NCBI RefSeq assembly: GCF_002734285.1
Contig: NZ_NSEA01000019.1
Coordinates: forward strand, 124,001 to 188,000
From: Fredinandcohnia onubensis
Lineage (GTDB): Bacteria > Bacillota > Bacilli > Bacillales > Bacillaceae_L
Direction of reading: 5' to 3'
Length of the DNA stretch: 64,000 nucleotides
Part shown: positions 36,792-45,826 of the stretch, in pieces
How positions within the stretch are numbered: the first letter of the stretch is position 1
Layout of the letters: every line of letters begins with the position of its first letter
Notes under the pieces: model-generated
What the model saw: the letters and a program-made list of their open reading frames with translations, nothing else
Databases searched by the model: none
What the model was told of the DNA's origin: nothing
Translations under genes and position numbers: made by a program

Positions 36792-39206
36792 ATGAAAAAA
36801 AGGCTTAGTATAGTAGTTTCAATTGTTGTAGCTTTCCTTTTCTTTAGTCAGGTGCTGCCTGTTGCTGCTACGTCTTCCACTGATTTACCAGAACCACTTT
36901 TACGCGTTGAAAATCAGAGTCTTACAAATGGTTATGATGTTAGCGATAAGGTGGATCAATTGAAACAATTGGATGAAGGGACGATTATCGTAAGATTTAG
37001 GCACACAGGTTCGTCCGTTATGTCACTTTTTTCTTTGAGTAATAATCGTGTGCGTGATGGTCATTTTAATTTATATATTACGCCATCAGTAGTGGGAAGT
37101 GAAAATCGTCTAGAAAAACCGGGTGAGCCTAAAACAAACATTCATATTAACACTCAGGTAATTTTGAAAGAAAAAGAGGTTCATACTCTAGCAATGGTAA
37201 TGGACAAGGAAGTAGGGTATAAGTATTTTCTAGATGGTAAATTAGTAAAAGAAGATTCACAGTCTCCTAGGAAATTCTTAAGTAACATTTATGAACCAAA
37301 TAGTGCACAATTAGGAAAAACGGAACGAGCATCTGGTGGAAATCAATATATTTTCAATGGTGATATTGACTTTGCAGAAGTTTATAGCGAACCACTTGCA
37401 GATGATGTGCTTCTAAACATTACTGGTGAAACGTTTGCTGATCCATTAGAATTGTTAAATCCAATGCCAGAGACAGCTCATGTTACAGATCCTTATGCCG
37501 TTTTCTATCCAGGATTTATGGACTCAAACAATTACAGAATTCCTGCACTGATTAATACGGAGAAAAATACACTCATTGCAGGCATAGACCGCCGCGTAGT
37601 TCATGGGGGAGATTCGCCTAACAATATTGATGCGGTTATTCGAAGAAGTTTTGACCAAGGTAAGACTTGGGAAGAAGAGGGAATTGTCATCAATGATTAC
37701 CCTGATCAGGCATCAAATATCGACCTGACTTTACTACAAGATAAATCAAATGAACGAATTTTTGCTTTAGTTGATGGTTTTCCTCACGGTGCCGGTCTAA
37801 TGGGCGGATTTGGTAATAATGCCTACAAAGGGACTGGTTTTAAGACAATCGATGGTAAAAAATATATGTTCCTAAATGATGAGAGTGGGAAAGAATACAC
37901 AATCCGAGAAGAAGGAAAAGTGTATGATGATGCGGGAGAATTAACGACATTTACAGTTGATCAAGATCGCAACCTATACGAAAACGGTGAAAAAATTGAC
38001 AATATTTTCAGCCAGACTTCTCCATTAAAACCTTTTAAAACATCATACCTGGAATTGTACTACAGTGATGATGAGGGAGAAACATGGGAAGGTCCTATTG
38101 ATTTGAATGATGAAGTGAAAGAAGAATGGATGATCTTTTTAGGCACAGGGCCTGGAAATGGCATTCAATTAACCGAAGGACCTTATGAAGGAAGACTCGT
38201 ATTTCCAGTCTATTTCTTAAACGATTATAATAGGCAAGCAAGTGCTGTTATTTACAGTGATGACAACGGAGAAACATGGCATCGTGGAGAGTCACCGAAT
38301 GAAGGTAGAGTAGTCGGAGATGGAGAAGTTATTAATGAAAAAGACTTTACGAACACTTCCTACGAAATTACAGAGTCTCAAGTAGTGGAAATGCCAGACG
38401 GCCAGCTTAAGTTATTTGCGCGAAATCATTCAGGTTATGCTCAAATAGCAACAAGCTTTGATGGCGGAGAAACATGGGATTCTGAGGTTGTTACTGAACA
38501 ATCGTTAATTGCTCCTTATAGTCAAATGTCTGCCATTCGTTATGAAGGACAAATTGATGGAAAGGAAGCAGTTATATTCTCAAGTGCGAGCGATTCAAGA
38601 AGCCGTATTAATGGTGCTGTAAGAGTAGGTCTAATCGAAGAAAACGGGACTCATGAAAATGGTCGCACCAAATATACTTTCGACTGGAAGTACGAGCAAC
38701 TGGTGAAAGAAGGAGCGTACGGTTACTCTAGTCTAACCAATCTGCCTAATGGTGAAATTGGCCTGTTTTACGAGGGTACAGCAAATACCGTTATGGATTA
38801 TATCAAGTTTAATATCGATTATCTAAAATGGGAAAAGATTAAACAAGCACCGAAACCTAAATTAGAATCAATCAAAGCTGTATCGCAGCTTCCAAATGTG
38901 TATCGTCCAGGGGATAAAATTCAAGTGGAAGTGGTATTTGATGATTTTGTTATGTTGATGGGGAATAAACGTCTTCATGGCCTAATCGGAGGTGCCGAGC
39001 TACCATTCGAATTAGTGAAGCAAGTTGATTTAAATAAGTTTGTTTTTGAAGGAACTATCCCAAATTTATTACCTAGAGCATACGACTTTGAACTACAATT
39101 TGACCAGGATCTTTCCATTTACAATGTATATGGTGAAGCTTATACAAATAATGAGGGAGCTATCAAATTAGAGGATAAGGTTCGTATAGCAGCCAAAAAA
39201 CAGTAA
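36792..39206 (+). CDS. Secreted exo-alpha-sialidase (neuraminidase), GH33
   Basis: 804 residues. Signal peptide (MKKRLSIVVSIVVAFLFF core, cleavage near residue 27) without lipobox. A LamG/concanavalin-like domain covers about 35-210, then the six-bladed sialidase propeller. NNYRIPALI is the (F/Y)RIP motif with the first catalytic Arg. Asp-boxes are SFDQGKTW, SDDEGETW, SDDNGETW and SFDGGETW. An insert lies near 340-400. The C-terminal 110 residues form a beta-rich extra domain. It releases sialic acid from glycoconjugates outside the cell; the importers and NanA downstream use it. ATG 36792 follows TAAGGAGGAG. Confidence 0.93.
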   Translation: MKKRLSIVVSIVVAFLFFSQVLPVAATSSTDLPEPLLRVENQSLTNGYDVSDKVDQLKQLDEGTIIVRFRHTGSSVMSLFSLSNNRVRDGHFNLYITPSVVGSENRLEKPGEPKTNIHINTQVILKEKEVHTLAMVMDKEVGYKYFLDGKLVKEDSQSPRKFLSNIYEPNSAQLGKTERASGGNQYIFNGDIDFAEVYSEPLADDVLLNITGETFADPLELLNPMPETAHVTDPYAVFYPGFMDSNNYRIPALINTEKNTLIAGIDRRVVHGGDSPNNIDAVIRRSFDQGKTWEEEGIVINDYPDQASNIDLTLLQDKSNERIFALVDGFPHGAGLMGGFGNNAYKGTGFKTIDGKKYMFLNDESGKEYTIREEGKVYDDAGELTTFTVDQDRNLYENGEKIDNIFSQTSPLKPFKTSYLELYYSDDEGETWEGPIDLNDEVKEEWMIFLGTGPGNGIQLTEGPYEGRLVFPVYFLNDYNRQASAVIYSDDNGETWHRGESPNEGRVVGDGEVINEKDFTNTSYEITESQVVEMPDGQLKLFARNHSGYAQIATSFDGGETWDSEVVTEQSLIAPYSQMSAIRYEGQIDGKEAVIFSSASDSRSRINGAVRVGLIEENGTHENGRTKYTFDWKYEQLVKEGAYGYSSLTNLPNGEIGLFYEGTANTVMDYIKFNIDYLKWEKIKQAPKPKLESIKAVSQLPNVYRPGDKIQVEVVFDDFVMLMGNKRLHGLIGGAELPFELVKQVDLNKFVFEGTIPNLLPRAYDFELQFDQDLSIYNVYGEAYTNNEGAIKLEDKVRIAAKKQ

Positions 39207-39226
39207 GCAAATACCTTGACTATCAA

Positions 39227-39272
39227 ACTGTTACAAAGAGATTAGTAATCTCCTTTTTGTAACAGTTTTTTG
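39227..39272 (+). terminator. Terminator after the sialidase gene
   Basis: An 11-bp perfect stem, ACTGTTACAA with its complement TTGTAACAGT, holds an inner GAGATTA/TAATCTC stem. TTTTTT follows. Confidence 0.85.
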
Positions 39273-39325
39273 TTACTTCTAATCAAAAATAAGATTCTTC
39301 AAATACATGTCAGAAATGACCTATG

Positions 39326-39398
39326 AATGTAAAATCCATGGGATTGTTATTGATAGAAATACATTCTATGATAATGATAGAATTTGAAAGCGCTTAAA
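39326..39398 (+). promoter_or_regulatory. Promoter of importer 1 with regulator box and cre site
   Basis: Box TGTAAAATCCATGGGATTG (from 39328) overlaps the -35 TTGTTA (39344-39349). A 17-bp spacer leads to TATGAT (39367-39372). The cre site TGAAAGCGCTTAAA is at 39385-39398. The box differs at two positions from that at 36699. Confidence 0.78.
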
Positions 39399-39424
39399 AT
39401 TGAAAAATTAAAGGGGGATATGGG

Positions 39425-40774
39425 ATGGTAAGGAAAAAAAGACTCATCTTGTTAGTTGCAATTACACTTTTATTATCACTATTATTGTCTGCTTGTAGTG
39501 GTAAAACGAACACGAATTCGGGGAATGCAGAGAGTAGCGATGGATCAGTAGAAATTACATGGTGGACTTTTCCGAACTTCCAACCATTAGATGGTGAATT
39601 AGGTAAGTATGAAAAGGAGATCATCAAAGCATTCAATGAAAAGCATCCAGACATCAAAGTGAATTTAGAAATGATTAGTTATGAAGGTGGGCCTGAAAAG
39701 CTTAACCTGGCAATCGCTTCAAATACAGCACCTGATGTCATTTACGACGCCCCAGGTCGAATCATTGATTGGGGTAAAAAAGGGCTACTTGCTCCATTAA
39801 ATGACATGATGCCAGACGAGGTAAGAAACGATATTTCACCGGCATTGATGAAGCAATCTATGGTGGGAGATACCATCTACATGTATCCATTCAACACAGG
39901 TCCATTCATGATGGCAGTTAATAAAACGTTGTTCGAAGAGATTGGAGCGCTTGATTTACTTCCTTTGGATCGACCAGACCGGACCTGGACGGTTGAGGAA
40001 TACGAGAAGGCTTTACGTGCAGTAAAAGAAAAAGCTCCTGAAGTTATTCCTTCAGGTTTTTATGCGAAGAGTGTAGCTGGGGATCAAGGTACCCGTGGAT
40101 ACCTTACTAACCTAGGTGCAACTAGATTTTTAAATGAAGACTATAGCGAAGTTGCAATCAACTCAGAAGGTGGCGTTAAGGCGCTCGAATGGGTAGTAGA
40201 GGCTAACAAAGAAGGATTGGTCGCACCAGGTTCTGCATCATTAGATGCTGGCGATCATAATGACTTATTCCTACAGGGGAAAATGGCCTTTGCGATTAAC
40301 TATTCTGCTGTTTTAAAATCTCTTTTTGCACCAAATAAAACAGAAGACTTTGAAGATGTGCTCCTACCTTATCCGACTCCGGATGGATCAGCACCAAAGC
40401 TGGAACCATTCCTAGGCGGTCTAGCCATCTTTAATAACGATGATGAAAAAAGAATTGAAGCATCGAAGAAACTGATCGATTTTATTGTAAATGATCCGGA
40501 ATGGGGCAAGAAAAATTTAATTCAAACAGGTGGACTATCTGCCCGTAACTCGATTACAGGTTTATATGAGGGATCAGAGTATGAATATTCAGAGCTTGCC
40601 CGCAAGTTCATAACGGATCCACCAACAATTGCCGATGGTTACGCAGAAATTCGTACGTTCTGGTTCCCAGCGCTACAAGAAGCCATTTTAGAAACAAAAA
40701 CTCCTCAAGAAGCACTGGATGAATTTGCGGAAAAAGCAAATGCTGCAATTGAAAGTGGAAAATCAAACAAGTAA
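39425..40774 (+). CDS. Carbohydrate ABC transporter substrate-binding lipoprotein 1 (sialic acid locus)
   Basis: 449 residues. Lipoprotein signal with lipobox LSAC (Cys24). The fold is the extracellular solute-binding family 1 (CUT1) type: EITWWTFPNF near residue 41, NTAPDVIYDAPGRI, FNTGPFMMAVNKTLFEE, and FLGGLAIFNNDDEK. It would deliver sialic acid or a sialylated glycan to the two permeases downstream. ATG 39425 follows AAAGGGGGATATGGG. The ATPase is not encoded nearby. Confidence 0.88.
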   Translation: MVRKKRLILLVAITLLLSLLLSACSGKTNTNSGNAESSDGSVEITWWTFPNFQPLDGELGKYEKEIIKAFNEKHPDIKVNLEMISYEGGPEKLNLAIASNTAPDVIYDAPGRIIDWGKKGLLAPLNDMMPDEVRNDISPALMKQSMVGDTIYMYPFNTGPFMMAVNKTLFEEIGALDLLPLDRPDRTWTVEEYEKALRAVKEKAPEVIPSGFYAKSVAGDQGTRGYLTNLGATRFLNEDYSEVAINSEGGVKALEWVVEANKEGLVAPGSASLDAGDHNDLFLQGKMAFAINYSAVLKSLFAPNKTEDFEDVLLPYPTPDGSAPKLEPFLGGLAIFNNDDEKRIEASKKLIDFIVNDPEWGKKNLIQTGGLSARNSITGLYEGSEYEYSELARKFITDPPTIADGYAEIRTFWFPALQEAILETKTPQEALDEFAEKANAAIESGKSNK

Positions 40775-40782
40775 GTAAAAAA

Positions 40783-40815
40783 GGAGTAGCGTGCGGTCAT
40801 ACGCTGCTCCTTTCT
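40783..40815 (+). other. Intercistronic hairpin
   Basis: GGAGTAGCGT (40783-40792) pairs over 10 bp with ACGCTGCTCC (40801-40810), followed by TTTCTT. It may attenuate transcription or protect the binding-protein mRNA. Confidence 0.7.
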
Positions 40816-40836
40816 TAGAATAGGAGGTTCGTATAA

Positions 40837-41733
40837 TTGGCAACTTCAGCTCTCAAGTCAAGGAAAAATGTATATCGTGACTGGTTCATGAGTTATTTGT
40901 TTTTATTGCCAGCACTTACGTTTTTCATCATTTTTGTACTGTTTCCGATGTTAAAAGGTGTTTATATTAGCCTATTCGACTATGACATTACTAGTTTTAA
41001 ATTTATTGGGTTTGATAACTATATTACGCTTTACCATGATGAGGTATTTCACAAATCGTTAAGGAACACCGTTTTAATTGTAGCTGTTGCAGTCCCTATC
41101 ATCATTGCATTTTCTATTTTTGTGGCCATGGCCATCTATAAAAAGGCTGAATTTATTCGATCGTTTTATCGAGGGGTGTTTTATTTACCTGCAGTCACCT
41201 CTGTTGTTAGCGTAACGGTTGTCTGGGGTTGGATTTATCATCCTAACTATGGTGTGCTTAACTACATTACCGGTTTTTTTGGATTTGAACCGATTTCTTG
41301 GCTTGGAGATATAAGAACTGCACTGATGGCGATTACTGTCATTTTGATTACAACGTCTGTTGGCCAGCCGATTATTTTATATATTGCCTCATTAGGGAAT
41401 ATTCCTACCACCTATATTGAAGCAGCACAAATTGATCGGGCAACATCGGGACAAATCTTCCGTAAAGTTATTTGGCCTCTTTTAATGCCGACCAATCTAT
41501 ATGTCATTGTCATCACAACGATTAATTCATTTCAAATTTTTGCTCTTATACAACTACTAACCTCAGGTGGTCCTGTATATAGTACTTCGACAGTGATGTA
41601 TGGCGTATATGAACAAGCCTTCTTACTTGGTAACTTTGGATTAGCTTCTGCTATGGGTGTAGTTCTGGCAGTAATCATAGGTCTTATATCTATTATTCAA
41701 TTTAAATATTTCGGCAGTGATGTTGAGTATTAG
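40837..41733 (+). CDS. ABC transporter permease 1A (MalF type)
   Basis: 298 residues with six predicted membrane segments. The inner-membrane transport signature EAAQIDRATSGQIFRKVIWPLL (two parts: EAAQIDRATSG and FRKVIWPLLMP) near residue 200 is the EAA loop that binds the ATPase. It pairs with the MalG-type permease that follows after 17 bp. TTG 40837 follows ATAGGAGGTTCG. Confidence 0.9.
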   Translation: MATSALKSRKNVYRDWFMSYLFLLPALTFFIIFVLFPMLKGVYISLFDYDITSFKFIGFDNYITLYHDEVFHKSLRNTVLIVAVAVPIIIAFSIFVAMAIYKKAEFIRSFYRGVFYLPAVTSVVSVTVVWGWIYHPNYGVLNYITGFFGFEPISWLGDIRTALMAITVILITTSVGQPIILYIASLGNIPTTYIEAAQIDRATSGQIFRKVIWPLLMPTNLYVIVITTINSFQIFALIQLLTSGGPVYSTSTVMYGVYEQAFLLGNFGLASAMGVVLAVIIGLISIIQFKYFGSDVEY

Positions 41734-41750
41734 AAAGAGGGGAGATAAGT

Positions 41751-42662
41751 GTGAAAGCTCAAACACAAATTAACGTGAATGGAAAGTTGAATAGGAATGG
41801 AAAGAAGCAACACACTGTAATAAGTGCGTTACGAAAGAACATAAGTGAATTGAGTTTCTTTAAAGTGTTTTCGACCATTATTTTAATCCTTTCGGCAGGA
41901 TTCTTTATATTTCCTTTTTATTGGATCATTACGGGTGCATTTAAACCTCAGGTTGTGGCGACAACTATACCGCCTGAATGGTTTCCGCTCCAGCCAGTTC
42001 TTGATAACTGGATAACACTATTTAATAACCCGGTATTGCGCTGGACATTCAACAGTTTCTTTATTTCTTTCAGCGAGATGGTGGCTGTATGTTTTGTGAG
42101 TGCAACAGCGGGATATGTCCTTGCAAAGAAAGTGTTTCCTGGACGCAAGCTGATCTTTGGTATTCTGATTGCCGCAATGGCATTACCTAAACAAGTTATT
42201 CTAGTTCCACTATTTACAATGCTAGCAGACTTCGGATGGGTGGATACATATCACGGATTGATCCTGCCTGCAATCGGTTGGCCGTTTGGAGTATTCCTGA
42301 TGAAACAATTTGCCCAAACCATACCAAACGAACTCATAGAAGCAGCAAAAATGGATGGGGCTAGTGAAATACGAACGTTTTACTCGATTGTTCTTCCAAT
42401 GCTTAAGCCGGCTATTGGTGCTTTGGCTATCTTTACGTTCATGCTAAGCTGGAATGACTACTTTAGCCAACTTGTTATAACGAGATCAACAGAAATGATG
42501 ACACTTCCTCTAGGAGTGGCAACGATGCAAGGCGAATATAAGACAGACTACGGAGTCATGATGGCGGGAGCCACACTTGCATCCATTCCAATGATTGTCA
42601 TATTCCTATTATTCCAAAAATCCTTCACACAAGGAATCACACTCGGTGCAGTCAAAGGCTAA
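41751..42662 (+). CDS. ABC transporter permease 1B (MalG type)
   Basis: 303 residues, a 35-residue charged N-terminus and six membrane segments. The EAA loop is EAAKMDGASEIRTFYSIVLP near residue 200. MMAGATLASIPMIV and the C-terminal FTQGITLGAVKG are typical of MalG-like partners. GTG 41751 follows AGAGGGGAG. It closes importer 1. Confidence 0.9.
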   Translation: MKAQTQINVNGKLNRNGKKQHTVISALRKNISELSFFKVFSTIILILSAGFFIFPFYWIITGAFKPQVVATTIPPEWFPLQPVLDNWITLFNNPVLRWTFNSFFISFSEMVAVCFVSATAGYVLAKKVFPGRKLIFGILIAAMALPKQVILVPLFTMLADFGWVDTYHGLILPAIGWPFGVFLMKQFAQTIPNELIEAAKMDGASEIRTFYSIVLPMLKPAIGALAIFTFMLSWNDYFSQLVITRSTEMMTLPLGVATMQGEYKTDYGVMMAGATLASIPMIVIFLLFQKSFTQGITLGAVKG

Positions 42663-42687
42663 TGGGACACAGGTCCCTTGTCCCACC
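42663..42687. repeat. GGGAC repeat, copy 14 (short)
   Basis: TGGGACACAGGTCCCTTGTCCC directly after the permease stop. Confidence 0.65.
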
Positions 42688-42699
42688 AAATATAACCAA

Positions 42700-42737
42700 A
42701 CGACTAGCAATCAAGCAATTGGTTGCTAGTTTTTTTG
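42700..42737 (+). terminator. Terminator of importer 1
   Basis: CTAGCAA and TTGCTAG flank a short loop with CAAGCAATTGG; seven T follow. Confidence 0.8.
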
Positions 42738-42774
42738 GATTGGCATGTAGAAAAAAATGCGGTTCGTAGGCTTA

Positions 42775-42900
42775 ATACCTTATCACGCAATTATTCCTGC
42801 TTAAGGTGCAATTCTTCAAAATAAAACGCAATTCCCCTGCGATAAAACACAATTACCCGAATTAAAACTCAAAAATCATCACAAAACGCGCAATTCCCCA
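42775..42900. repeat. Short direct repeats with GCAATT core
   Basis: Five imperfect units (CACGCAATTATTCC, GGTGCAATTCTTC, ACGCAATTCCCC, ACACAATTACCC, GCGCAATTCCCC), about 20-40 bp apart and joined by A-rich spacers. No gene is present. Confidence 0.55.
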
Positions 42901-42932
42901 CCATTGGAACAAAGGGAGGTCCCTTGTGCCAC
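42901..42932. repeat. GGGAC repeat, copy 15 (diverged)
   Basis: TTGGAACAAAGGGAGGTCCC and TTGTGCCAC, next to a convergent terminator. Confidence 0.55.
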
Positions 42933-42943
42933 ACCAAAAAGCC

Positions 42944-42985
42944 TAACGTGATGTTTCAGAACCGCACGTTAGGCCTTTTTTTATA
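42944..42985. terminator. Bidirectional terminator
   Basis: AAAAA, GCCTAACGTG, a 15-base loop, CACGTTAGGC and TTTTTTT. It serves convergent transcripts from importer 1 and the flavoprotein gene. Confidence 0.9.
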
Positions 42986-43017
42986 ACTCTTGAACAATAT
43001 TATTTTGTTATCCTACA

Positions 43018-44664
43018 CTAGAAAACAGTCTTCATATCCCACTTTGATATATACAATCTCTTGTTATATTCGATTCTTTCCTCAGGGAAGTCTTCGCGGA
43101 AGTGAGCGCCTCTGCTTTCTTTTCGTTCTTTCATAGCTGTTAAGAGGATGGTTGCAAGCTCGATATAATTTCTAGCTTTCATTGTCCCTTTTCGTTGAGA
43201 AGGTTGATTCATATAGGTTGCTACCGAAAAGTTCGCTCTTAATTCCTCTATTTTTTCCAAAGCAAAGGATAAACCTTCCTCGTTACGAATCACATTGCCG
43301 TGATACCACATGATGTTTCGTATTTCATCGATTACTTGACGTGGGGTATATACTCCATCATTTATGGCCCATCCTGCGCTAATCTCATCAAGCTCAATTT
43401 GTGGGTTCACTTGCTGGAATTCGTTCTCCTTTATATATTCATAGCAAGCACTTGCCGCTCTTTTTCCAAATACCATACATGAACCCGTTGAATTTCCTCC
43501 AAGTCGGTTCGCTCCTTCAACTCCTGCTGAAAGCTCACCAATGGCATATAATCCATTCACTCCGGTTCGTCCGCAGGAATCAATCACAACCCCACCATTA
43601 CTTGCATGAGCAAATGGTGCAATCTTTACCTCATCCTTCACCACATCGATCCCTTTTTCTTTTAACCAATCTAAATAAACGGTAAAAAATTGCTCTTTGC
43701 TATCATAAATTTCCTTGCTATAAAGCAATCTATAGCCTTTTTCATTATGATCCTTGATAATTCGTTTCATCATGGCAATGTCAAAATATCTGGACACAAA
43801 TGAATGTGTAAAGGGTCCATGGGAACTTCTAACATCAAGTACTTCTCGCTTATCTACTCCAGAAGGTAGATGCTCATCCAGTATACTTTTACCCTCATCA
43901 TCCACGATATCAACACAATACGAGAGTGTTTGCTCTCCAAATAGCGTTTTATAATTTGGAGATGTAATCCCAGGAATAAATTGAATAAATTCCATATTTA
44001 CTAGTTTTGCACCGGATTCATACGCAAGGATATGGCCTGAACCATCCACGTCATTTGGGTTTAGATTATGCTTATAAATACTACCAAATCCACCACTCGC
44101 AAGAATGATCGCTTTACAGTTAACAAAAACAAATTCTCCGTCCTTATCAATTAGGAAAGCGCCAACAATTTTTTCATCTTTTTTTACTATCGAAAAAACA
44201 TGACAGTTTTCGATGGTTTGAAGACGATCATACTGACTGAAAATCTCATTTACATTTTTACGTATCTTCTCCCAGTCCTGTAATAGGTAGATATCTCGCT
44301 CATGATTTGCAAAACATGCTTTCCTTGTCCCACTTAGTTTAGTGACGTCTATCCCTATTTCTTTATATTCTTTAACTGCCTCAGGGATTTCTTCCACATA
44401 CACTCGTGCAAGCTCATCATCGTGCATGCCGTGACTGACCGCCTCGATATCTGATATAAATATTTCTCTATCCGCTTCATCTCGGGTCACCTGAGTACCT
44501 AATGAAGCCTTTAATGGAAAGAAGCTGGAGCCAGATACAACAATTGTTTTAGTCGTTAATAAAACATCTACTCCCTGATTTAACAAATCAAAGCTTGCCT
44601 TTATTCCTGCAATCCCAGATCCAACCACCAACACATCTGTTTTATACGTTTTCCTAACTTTCAC
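43018..44664 (-). CDS. FAD-dependent fumarate reductase/succinate dehydrogenase-type flavoprotein
   Basis: 548 residues. The dinucleotide-binding N-terminus is VLVVGSGIAGIKAS. AIILASGGFGSIYKHNLNP and the later ANRLGGNSTGSCMVFGKRAA are flavoprotein-subunit signatures shared by fumarate reductase, L-aspartate oxidase and adenylylsulfate reductase alpha. The protein is somewhat shorter than SdhA. GTG 44664 follows AAAGGTGGTG. It runs against the sialic acid genes and has no iron-sulfur partner nearby, so the substrate is open: it could oxidise an organic acid or reduce an enoate. It may be an insertion into the locus. Confidence 0.82.
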   Translation of the reverse strand: MKVRKTYKTDVLVVGSGIAGIKASFDLLNQGVDVLLTTKTIVVSGSSFFPLKASLGTQVTRDEADREIFISDIEAVSHGMHDDELARVYVEEIPEAVKEYKEIGIDVTKLSGTRKACFANHERDIYLLQDWEKIRKNVNEIFSQYDRLQTIENCHVFSIVKKDEKIVGAFLIDKDGEFVFVNCKAIILASGGFGSIYKHNLNPNDVDGSGHILAYESGAKLVNMEFIQFIPGITSPNYKTLFGEQTLSYCVDIVDDEGKSILDEHLPSGVDKREVLDVRSSHGPFTHSFVSRYFDIAMMKRIIKDHNEKGYRLLYSKEIYDSKEQFFTVYLDWLKEKGIDVVKDEVKIAPFAHASNGGVVIDSCGRTGVNGLYAIGELSAGVEGANRLGGNSTGSCMVFGKRAASACYEYIKENEFQQVNPQIELDEISAGWAINDGVYTPRQVIDEIRNIMWYHGNVIRNEEGLSFALEKIEELRANFSVATYMNQPSQRKGTMKARNYIELATILLTAMKERKESRGAHFREDFPEERIEYNKRLYISKWDMKTVF

Positions 44665-44773
44665 TTAGAAGCACCACCTTTTTAATAGGTTCCTAGTCTC
44701 ACAAATCATAATAGCATATTGCCAAATAAAAATGAAAATTTCCCCCAAAAATTATTGAAAATGGTGAAAATTA

Positions 44774-44821
44774 TTTACAAAAACAAAAACTAGTGTTATA
44801 TTTACCTTGAAAGCGTTTAAA
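44774..44821 (+). promoter_or_regulatory. nanA promoter with cre site
   Basis: TTTACA (44774-44779), 17-bp spacer, TATATT (44797-44802), then cre TGAAAGCGTTTAAA (44808-44821). It lacks the TGTAAARTCC box of the other two promoters. Confidence 0.7.
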
Positions 44822-44856
44822 TTACATTTTTCGACGATTTAAGGGGGCAACAAAAG

Positions 44857-45768
44857 ATGGTAATGGATAAATTTAAAGGTGTCTTCCCTGCTTTTTATGC
44901 TTGTTATACTGATTTGGGAGAGATATCTGAAGAGAGAACGAAAGCTTTGGTTGATTACTTTCAACAAAAGGGTGTAAATGGATTATATGTTGGAGGTAGC
45001 TCAGGCGAGTGCATCTATCAAAATCTTGAAGAAAGAAAAGAAACACTCAAATATGTAGCGGAACATGTAAAAGGAGAAATGACGTTAATTGCCCATGTTG
45101 GTGCTCCATCAACACGGGATAGTGTGGAATTAGCTAAATATGCTGCCGAATTAGGATATGACGCATTATCAGCCATTCCACCAATTTACTTTCGTCTACC
45201 GGAAAGTTCCATTCATAAATATTGGTCTGACATTATGGATTCGACAGATCTTCCGTTTATTATTTACAACATACCTCAGACGACCGGATATAATCTTTCA
45301 ATGAATCTATTTAAAGAATTACTAAAGAATGAAAAAGTAATCGGTGTTAAGAATTCTTCCATGCCTGTTCTTGATATTGAAAGATTTAAAACGACTGGTG
45401 GAGAAGAATTTATCGTATTCAATGGACCTGATGAACAATATGTTTCTGGTCGTTTAATCGGTGCAGATAGCGGTATTGGTGGAACATATGGTGCGATGCC
45501 AGAACTTTATTTAAAGGCAGAGGAGTTCGTATCAAGCGGACAATTTGCGAATGCTAGAGCCATTCAAAGTGATATTAATGACATTATTATCGCTTTAACC
45601 TCACTCAAAGGGAATATGTATTCCGTTATCAAAGAGGTTCTAAAATTAAGAGGATTAGAACTTGGAGGTGTACGTGCACCATTAGAAGTAGTTCATGAGG
45701 AAGAATTATCACAAGTTGAACAAATCAAAGTGATGATTGATGAAGCCATTTTAAAACATTGTTCGTAA
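44857..45768 (+). CDS. nanA: N-acetylneuraminate lyase
   Basis: 303 residues of the DapA/NanA superfamily. VGGSSGECIYQNLEERKE is the NanA version of the active-site loop near residue 47. The Tyr of YNIPQTTGYN near 142 and Schiff-base Lys of GVKNSS near 170 are in place. It splits N-acetylneuraminate into pyruvate and N-acetylmannosamine in the cytosol. ATG 44857 behind AAGGGGGC fits well; a second in-frame ATG lies at 44863. It heads a run of genes ending with NanE and NanK, the next steps. Confidence 0.93.
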   Translation: MVMDKFKGVFPAFYACYTDLGEISEERTKALVDYFQQKGVNGLYVGGSSGECIYQNLEERKETLKYVAEHVKGEMTLIAHVGAPSTRDSVELAKYAAELGYDALSAIPPIYFRLPESSIHKYWSDIMDSTDLPFIIYNIPQTTGYNLSMNLFKELLKNEKVIGVKNSSMPVLDIERFKTTGGEEFIVFNGPDEQYVSGRLIGADSGIGGTYGAMPELYLKAEEFVSSGQFANARAIQSDINDIIIALTSLKGNMYSVIKEVLKLRGLELGGVRAPLEVVHEEELSQVEQIKVMIDEAILKHCS

Positions 45769-45779
45769 GCGTTTACGGA
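45766..45779 (+). promoter_or_regulatory. Palindromic cre-like site after nanA
   Basis: CGTAAGCGTTTACG is a perfect palindrome with the cre core, positioned between nanA and the SGNH hydrolase gene. Confidence 0.45.
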
Positions 45780-45826
45780 TTAATCTATTATTCTACCATT
45801 TCAAAATGGAGTGAAGAAAACTAGCT

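Noticed and set aside
42775-42900. CRISPR-like array
   Set aside because: Repeat units are about 12 bases, imperfect and unevenly spaced, and no cas gene is near.
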